From Brumicola pallidula DSM 14239 = ACAM 615 (GTDB lineage: Bacteria; Pseudomonadota; Gammaproteobacteria; Enterobacterales; Alteromonadaceae), in the NCBI RefSeq assembly GCF_000428905.1, contig NZ_KE386814.1, positions 248,001 to 312,000 on the forward strand: a stretch of DNA of 64,000 bases, read 5' to 3'. Each line of letters opens with the position of its first letter. Position 1 is the stretch's first letter. The notes beneath the pieces were generated by a model. It had not been told where the DNA came from and ran no database searches. It was given only the letters and a program-made list of their open reading frames with translations. Shown one piece after another: positions 58,649 through 64,000 of the stretch. The translations under genes were made by a program, and so were the position numbers.

Positions 58649-58814
58649 CATGATGGTTTGTCATTATGATTTGCCGTGATGATTTGTCGTGATGATTTGT
58701 AAATATGAGCGACGAGTTTGACTTTTTAAGACAATTTGCGAAGAGCTTCTACTAAGCTCATTATCAAGGGCTCATTTATCAGGGCGTCATTTATCGGGGC
58801 CTCATTTAGCCAAG
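58649..58814. repeat. Two short tandem arrays upstream of the lipoprotein gene
   Basis: Four 13-bp units of the form CRTGATGATTTGT occupy 58649-58700. A second array of four 14-15-bp units related to GCTCATTTATCAGGG runs from 58756 to 58814. Together they fill most of the 303-bp gap between oxyR and the lipoprotein gene. No gene is present; a promoter should follow before 58920. Confidence 0.8.
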
Positions 58815-58919
58815 GCATAGGCCAAGATCACGAGCACAATCATGCTATGTTGTGATTGAACAGACAATCTATTTAGTGGTATCGTCTTTTAATATAATAA
58901 AAATTTGAGGGAACAACAG

Positions 58920-60737
58920 ATGTTACAGTCAAAATTTAAGATTAGCCTATTAGCTATTGCTATGGGTTTTGTACTGACCGGATGTGGATTAGACGGCGAT
59001 GATGGAGACATCGGTGACGTCGGTACTCAAGGTCCACAAGGCGATCCAGGCATTGATGGCGGCGATGGTAACGACGGCCAAGATGGCCAAAACGGACAAG
59101 ATGCGTCAGTCGGCGTTTCCTTGTCTCTAGTCGCTAGAGCATCTCTTGGCGCACAAGGTGCAGCGGAAATTGTTCAATATCACAAAGCAACTCAAACTAT
59201 TTACGCGACCAATTCGGCAAATAATAGTATTGCCATAATCTCTGCGGCATCAATAACATCCACAGAACTAAGCAACCCGATTAACTCTATTAATTTGACG
59301 ACATCATCTATTAACTTGCCAGCAACTTTAGGAACAGCGCCTCTAGGTGGTGTTACCAGCATCGCGATCTCGGGTAATTTATTAGCAGTAGCAATGTCAG
59401 CGGCAACGAAAACAGATAATGGTTTTATTCTTTTTTACAATGGTTTAGACAACAGTGCACCCGCGTTTTTGGACAGTATTGAAGTAGGCGCTCTGCCGGA
59501 CTCTATTGCATTTACGCCAGACGGTGGAAAGCTAATTGTGGCGAATGAGGGCGAGCCTAATGGCGACTATTCAATTGACCCCGAAGGTACAATATCAGTC
59601 ATTGATATTCTTGCGAACGGCGAGCCAGAAGAAACAGCTGAAACGGTCACTTTTACCAGTCTCAATGGAACCCAAGCTGATTTAGAAGCTCAAGGTATGC
59701 ACTTTCCTAATCCAACGGGCTCAACCATCAATGGTAACGCGATTACCATTACGGTAGCGCAAGACCTTGAGCCAGAATATGTTTCAACAACAAACAGTAA
59801 AGCCTACATCACTTTGCAAGAAAACAATGGTTTAGCAATATTAGATCTTGAAGATCTATCCATACAAGTTATCGGTTTGGGTAGTAAGAGCTGGTCTGGC
59901 TTAAACTTTGACGGCCAAGAAAACGGCGCAGTCAGTTTTGCTAAATATGAAGGCTTGAATGGCGTTTACATGCCAGACACTATTTCTAATTACGAGTGGA
60001 AAGGAGCGACTTTCCTAGTAACTGCGAACGAAGGCGACGCAAGAGAATATTTCTTTGATGTTGCTGACGAAGCAGCATGCACAGCTGCTATGGGGCAGTC
60101 ATACGACGTCGATGATGGTTGTTTATCTTATTCAGATGAAGTTAAGTTAAAAGACCTAACTGCACAAGCAGGTTCTGCTTTAGAAACCTTACAAATGGAC
60201 GGTCGTTTGGATGACTTGCGCGTAACTAGCGTGTTGGGCGATACTGACGGGAATGGTGAATATGAATCAGCTTATACCTACGGCGCTCGCTCATTTACTA
60301 TTTGGGATCAGAACGGTCTTGTCGTATTTGATTCTGGTGATGACTTAGAACGTATTTCGGCGTCTGTACACGGTGCCAAATTCAATAATGACAACGATAA
60401 AAACGCAGGTGACTCGCGTTCCGAAAACAAAGGTCCTGAGCCTGAAGCCTTAACGGTTGGAACAATCGGCGAACGCACTTACGCGTTTATCGGTACTGAA
60501 AGAATGAGTGGCATATTCGTCTATGATGTCACCAATCCGTTTGATGCGTTTTTTGCTGATTACGTGATTAATCGTGATTTAACTGAGGGCAGCACTGTCG
60601 ATGATGTGATTGGTGACCTTGCTCCAGAAAGTATCTTGTTTGTGGCAAGTGAAGACAGCGCAACAGGTGAGGCTTTGATTATTGTGGGCAACGAAGTTAG
60701 CGGCACGGTGAGTGTTTATCAAGTTACACCAAACTAG
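58920..60737 (+). CDS. Choice-of-anchor I family lipoprotein with collagen-like linker
   Basis: A 605-aa outer-surface or periplasmic lipoprotein. A lipobox VLTGC makes Cys22 the lipid anchor. Thirteen Gly-X-Y triplets follow (residues 23-61), then a beta-propeller-like domain with repeated strands (ATNSANNSIAIISA, IAFTPDGGKLIVANEGEPNG, VTANEGDAREY, YAFIGTERMSGIFVYDVTNP). These are signatures of the choice-of-anchor I domain, once annotated as alkaline phosphatase-like. The ATG at 58920 follows GAGG; an upstream in-frame codon at 58905 is less likely. Function unknown; phosphate neighbours may be coincidental. Confidence 0.85.
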   Translation: MLQSKFKISLLAIAMGFVLTGCGLDGDDGDIGDVGTQGPQGDPGIDGGDGNDGQDGQNGQDASVGVSLSLVARASLGAQGAAEIVQYHKATQTIYATNSANNSIAIISAASITSTELSNPINSINLTTSSINLPATLGTAPLGGVTSIAISGNLLAVAMSAATKTDNGFILFYNGLDNSAPAFLDSIEVGALPDSIAFTPDGGKLIVANEGEPNGDYSIDPEGTISVIDILANGEPEETAETVTFTSLNGTQADLEAQGMHFPNPTGSTINGNAITITVAQDLEPEYVSTTNSKAYITLQENNGLAILDLEDLSIQVIGLGSKSWSGLNFDGQENGAVSFAKYEGLNGVYMPDTISNYEWKGATFLVTANEGDAREYFFDVADEAACTAAMGQSYDVDDGCLSYSDEVKLKDLTAQAGSALETLQMDGRLDDLRVTSVLGDTDGNGEYESAYTYGARSFTIWDQNGLVVFDSGDDLERISASVHGAKFNNDNDKNAGDSRSENKGPEPEALTVGTIGERTYAFIGTERMSGIFVYDVTNPFDAFFADYVINRDLTEGSTVDDVIGDLAPESILFVASEDSATGEALIIVGNEVSGTVSVYQVTPN

Positions 60738-60773
60738 ATAAGACACGCTACAAAAGCCAAAAGAGCTAAAAAG

Positions 60774-60808
60774 AAGCGCAACCTTTTAACAAGGGCTTGC
60801 GCTTTTTT
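60774..60808 (+). terminator. Intrinsic terminator after the lipoprotein gene
   Basis: Stem AAGCGCAA (60774-60781)/TTGCGCTT (60797-60804), with CC/GG extension inside, and a run of six T. Confidence 0.88.
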
Positions 60809-60928
60809 GTTGATGCTTAAATAGAATGCTGGCGTTGTATTCAATTTCGTTTATGCAATAATGACAAAAATGTAATAAAGCGCTAAGATTATGCAAAAAA
60901 TAAAAGCGCAAAATAAAAGGCAGAACAC

Positions 60929-62053
60929 ATGACACAGCAAGTGGTTATGAGTGGTAGCGGATTGTGGACACCAAAACATAGCATTACTAATGAAGAACTT
61001 ATCAATAGTTACAACGCTTATTCAGATAAGTTTAATGCGCAAAACGCAGATAAAATAGCGGCGGGCGAGATAGAAGCAAAGCCCCATTCAAGTGCTGAAT
61101 TTGTTGAAAAAGCGTCGGGTATCAAAAGCCGTTATATTTATGAAAAAGATGGAGTTCTTGATATTAATCGTATGCGCCCTATTATCGCAGAGCGTAGTGA
61201 CGACCAAATTTCCAATCAAGCTGAAATTGCTGTTGCTGCGGCTAAAAAAGCAATGAAAGCGGCCAACAAGACGGCAGATGATATTGACGCCGTTATCGTG
61301 TCTTGTGCATACGTGCAGCGTTCATATCCGGCAATTGCTATTGAAGTACAAGCGGAGTTGGGAATTAAGGGCTTTGGTTTTGATATGCTAGTAGCTTGCT
61401 CTGCGGCAACCTTTGGCATGCACCGCGCTTATGAAATGATAAAAGCGCAGACGGCTAAAACAGTGTTAGTGATTAATCCTGAATTAGTCTCACCTCAAGT
61501 TAACTATACTGATCGCGACAGCCACTTTATTTTTGGTGACGTGGCAACAGCCATCATTCTTGAAGGCGAAGATACAGTGACCAGTGACAACGCATTCAAT
61601 GTGCTATCAACCAAAGCTTTTACTCAATTTTCTAGCAACATCCGCTCCAACCATGGTTATTTAAACCGAGCCAACGACACTGACCCTTATGGTGCAGATA
61701 AGTTATTTAATCAAGAGGGCCGTAAAGTATTCAAAGACGTCTGTCCATTAGCTGCTGAGCACATTAGAGCGCATTTAGCTAAACATGACTTAATGCCTGA
61801 AGATCTAACGCGTTGGTGGTTACATCAAGCCAACATCAATATGAATACGCTGATAAGTAAACGTTTGTTGGGCAGGGTAGCAACGCTCGAAGAAGCACCA
61901 ATTGTCCTAGACCGTTATGCCAATACTGCTTCTGCGGGCTCAGTTATTGCGTTTAATCTTTACAATAAAGACTTAGTGAAAGGCGACTTCGGTATCCTTT
62001 GTTCTTTTGGCGCAGGCTATTCAATTGGTAGCTTGTTAGTACAAAAACGATAA
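60929..62053 (+). CDS. Beta-ketoacyl-ACP synthase III family protein, long form
   Basis: A 374-aa thiolase-fold condensing enzyme. The triad is Cys157 (DMLVACSAAT), His299 (WWLHQANINM) and Asn332 (ANTASAG). It is about 50 residues longer than FabH, with an insertion near 30-60, like PA3286-type enzymes that condense medium-chain acyl-CoA. It may feed fatty acid synthesis from beta-oxidation products or make a special acyl product. Its stop overlaps the next start (TAATG), coupling it to prsK. Confidence 0.85.
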   Translation: MTQQVVMSGSGLWTPKHSITNEELINSYNAYSDKFNAQNADKIAAGEIEAKPHSSAEFVEKASGIKSRYIYEKDGVLDINRMRPIIAERSDDQISNQAEIAVAAAKKAMKAANKTADDIDAVIVSCAYVQRSYPAIAIEVQAELGIKGFGFDMLVACSAATFGMHRAYEMIKAQTAKTVLVINPELVSPQVNYTDRDSHFIFGDVATAIILEGEDTVTSDNAFNVLSTKAFTQFSSNIRSNHGYLNRANDTDPYGADKLFNQEGRKVFKDVCPLAAEHIRAHLAKHDLMPEDLTRWWLHQANINMNTLISKRLLGRVATLEEAPIVLDRYANTASAGSVIAFNLYNKDLVKGDFGILCSFGAGYSIGSLLVQKR

Positions 62054-64000
62054 TGTTCTCCGACTTAGGATATGCAATTGCAGCGCTAGGCTACTTTGCG
62101 CTGTTACTATTGCTTTTTACAGGACGTAAATCGGGTATTGCTAAATACCTTTTAGTAGCCGCAACGTTGACCACTTGCTTGTGGGCTGTGAGTAATATTA
62201 GCTTGTTGGGCTGGCAAAGCCACATCAGTCACTTCTTTACCGCTGACGCTGTTCGTCAGTGGGTGTGGGTGTTATTTCTTGCCTCTTGTTTACGCTCTGA
62301 TTTCAGCTCATTCAAAGAAATTGTTGTTCGCCCCATTACCTTATCATTATTAGTTTTGCCGACGATAGCCATTATTACTGGCGCATCGTCAACCGTACCA
62401 TACTTATGGCAATATTCACTGCACACCTTAATCGCATTGCAAATGCTCATCGTGTTGGAGTTAGTGTATCGACAGGCCGGTGAACAAAAATGGGCTTACA
62501 AACCCTTGGTATTGTACTTAGGTGCATTGAGTTTATTTGATTTTGTGACATATGCAAACGCCACTATGATTAACCAAATTGGCGAAAATTATGTGTACGC
62601 CAGAGGTTACATATACGTAGCACTGCTGCCATTTTTGATCCTTGCTATTCGTCGCATCAGTTATTGGGGGGTTGCGATTTTTGTAAGTCGAGACGTCGTG
62701 CTGCATAGTACCCTGTTGTTGGTTGCGGGGGGCTACCTGTTCTTGATGGCTTTGGTCGGTTATTTGGTCAAATTTTTGGGTGGCTCTTGGAGTTATCCTG
62801 TGCAGTTTGTACTTGTTGGTATATCGCTAATTTTGTTAGTCAGCTTATTTTTATCACATAATTTTCGTACCAAAATTAAAGTATTTATTACTAAGCATTT
62901 CTACGCTAATCAGTTTGATTACAGGGTTGAATGGGTAAAGTTAACCGAGGTTTTAAGTGAACAACAAGTAAGTTTGAATGAAGTTTATCAAACCTCGCTT
63001 AACGGCATGCTGCAAGCGGTTGAATACGAAAGTGGCGTGTTACTTAAATTGAATAAAAATGGTTGGCAACAAGTCGCGAAGATCAATGCCGGAACGGGTC
63101 GTGAATATGAATTAGTGAAAATGGGGCTATTGCAGTCCTTTTTCGACCAAAAAGCGTGGATAATTGACATTGGAGAGTTGCGAGTCAAACCTCACCAATA
63201 CGAAGAACTTAGCGATAAAAGCTATTTTATGGATACATTTGACTACCAGCTTATCGTTCCTATATTTAGGCAAGAAAAATTATGGGGAATGGCGCTACTG
63301 GATGCAGAAAGCGAACATGTAAAGCCACTGAACTGGGAATTAAGAGATTATATTAACGCAGTAACGGCACAGGTTTCTAACTATATTTTTCAGTTTGAAG
63401 GAGCCCAGGCATTGGCTGAAAACGCACAATTTGCTGCTTTCAGTCGCATGTCAGCCTTCGTATTACATGATCTAAAAAACGTGATGGCACAAATTGACCT
63501 GATCCTTGCCAACGCTAAGCAACATAAATCTAATCCTGAATTTATTGATGATACGTTTGAGACACTTGAGTATACTAAAAGCCGAATGGATAATATGCTC
63601 AAGCAATTAACCGAAAAGAAAACCACACAGGGTCAGCGACAACTACAAACCGACATTGCTCGTATTTTACACAGTGTGGTTGAGCAACGCTGTCAAAGCT
63701 TTCTGCCCTTGCCGATAGTAGATTGCAAGTCTTCACTGCTAGTGCAAATAGATGCCGAAAAATTTGCTAATGTCATGTATCATCTGATCAGTAATGCTCA
63801 GCAGGCAACGAAAGATGATGGTAGCGTTGTTATTAATGCCTCAATGACTAACATGAATGGTCACCACTATATTGTGGTCAAGATTATTGATACAGGAGAG
63901 GGGATGTCTGCAGAGTTTATTGACACCCGACTATTTAAGCCTTTTGATACCACCAAAGGGAATGCGGGAATGGGCATCGGCGCATATGATGCTAAGAATT
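62053..64000 (+). CDS. prsK: PEP-CTERM system histidine kinase PrsK (partial, 3' end outside)
   Basis: 649 codons are visible. The N-terminal half has about eight membrane helices (to about residue 275), then a GAF-like domain (about 300-440), then the kinase core: H-box FVLHDLKN with His472, N-box YHLISNAQQAT and G1 IIDTGEGM, G2 GNAGMGIGAYDA. This matches PrsK of the exosortase A/PEP-CTERM system, which with the PrsR regulator controls extracellular polysaccharide and sorted proteins. The ATG is in TAATG, shared with the preceding stop. prsR and exosortase genes are expected beyond 64000. Confidence 0.88.
   Translation, partial: MFSDLGYAIAALGYFALLLLLFTGRKSGIAKYLLVAATLTTCLWAVSNISLLGWQSHISHFFTADAVRQWVWVLFLASCLRSDFSSFKEIVVRPITLSLLVLPTIAIITGASSTVPYLWQYSLHTLIALQMLIVLELVYRQAGEQKWAYKPLVLYLGALSLFDFVTYANATMINQIGENYVYARGYIYVALLPFLILAIRRISYWGVAIFVSRDVVLHSTLLLVAGGYLFLMALVGYLVKFLGGSWSYPVQFVLVGISLILLVSLFLSHNFRTKIKVFITKHFYANQFDYRVEWVKLTEVLSEQQVSLNEVYQTSLNGMLQAVEYESGVLLKLNKNGWQQVAKINAGTGREYELVKMGLLQSFFDQKAWIIDIGELRVKPHQYEELSDKSYFMDTFDYQLIVPIFRQEKLWGMALLDAESEHVKPLNWELRDYINAVTAQVSNYIFQFEGAQALAENAQFAAFSRMSAFVLHDLKNVMAQIDLILANAKQHKSNPEFIDDTFETLEYTKSRMDNMLKQLTEKKTTQGQRQLQTDIARILHSVVEQRCQSFLPLPIVDCKSSLLVQIDAEKFANVMYHLISNAQQATKDDGSVVINASMTNMNGHHYIVVKIIDTGEGMSAEFIDTRLFKPFDTTKGNAGMGIGAYDAKN

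Overview
This is a chromosomal stretch of a marine gammaproteobacterium, most likely in the Alteromonadales (Alteromonas/Glaciecola/Paraglaciecola type). That is inferred from gene content and order: yggS-proC-yggT-DUF4426 opposite pilT-pilU, gshB-yqgE-ruvX, metK facing tkt-epd-pgk-aldolase, ppx-ppk beside pstCAB-phoU, and small families frequent in these bacteria (DUF3545, DUF2937, a SEC-C mini-protein, PrsK). No rRNA or tRNA gene and no CRISPR array was seen.

Layout. 1-7,300: the 5' end of aceK, a DUF2937 membrane protein, an RhlE-like DEAD-box helicase, a QEGLA/DUF1704 zinc peptidase, a short hibernation factor, an alpha/beta hydrolase, a sulfotransferase-like protein and a 58-aa SEC-C protein. 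7,000-7,900: short tandem repeats and a decayed gene containing a 15-bp minisatellite. 7,938-16,627: an eight-gene minus-strand operon reading blaI-type repressor, M56 peptidase, czcC, czcB, czcA, hupE, a membrane-anchored protein and DUF6488, i.e. heavy-metal efflux probably controlled by a BlaR1/BlaI-like pair. 16,700-18,450: an accessory scar with a DUF3147 gene cut by an IS605-type TnpB remnant, inverted and direct repeats, and no intact gene. 18,451-24,365: the threonine operon with leader peptide and attenuator, then ung. 24,500-31,450: central metabolism (pgi, tal), yaaA and the yggS cluster. 31,536-33,714: pilT-pilU. 33,767-41,200: housekeeping genes through metK. 41,220-46,522: tkt, epd, pgk and a class I aldolase. 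46,619-58,616: a phosphate block (ppx, ppk, pstC, pstA, pstB, phoU, pit) ending with oxyR. 58,920-64,000: a lipoprotein with a collagen-like linker, a long FabH-type enzyme and the start of prsK, the sensor kinase of the exosortase/PEP-CTERM system.

The most interesting signal is upstream of thrA. A 56-aa leader ORF contains an 18-codon run with five Ile, five Thr and five Met codons, followed by an intrinsic terminator. A perfect 14-bp palindrome around the MetJ core AGACGTCT overlaps the presumed promoter, and the same core occurs upstream of metK. This suggests that one thrABC control region reads threonine, isoleucine and methionine together, beyond the classical Thr/Ile attenuator. Secondary points are the accessory genes of the metal-efflux operon, the repeat-rich scar at 16.7-18.4 kb, and numerous short slippage-prone arrays.
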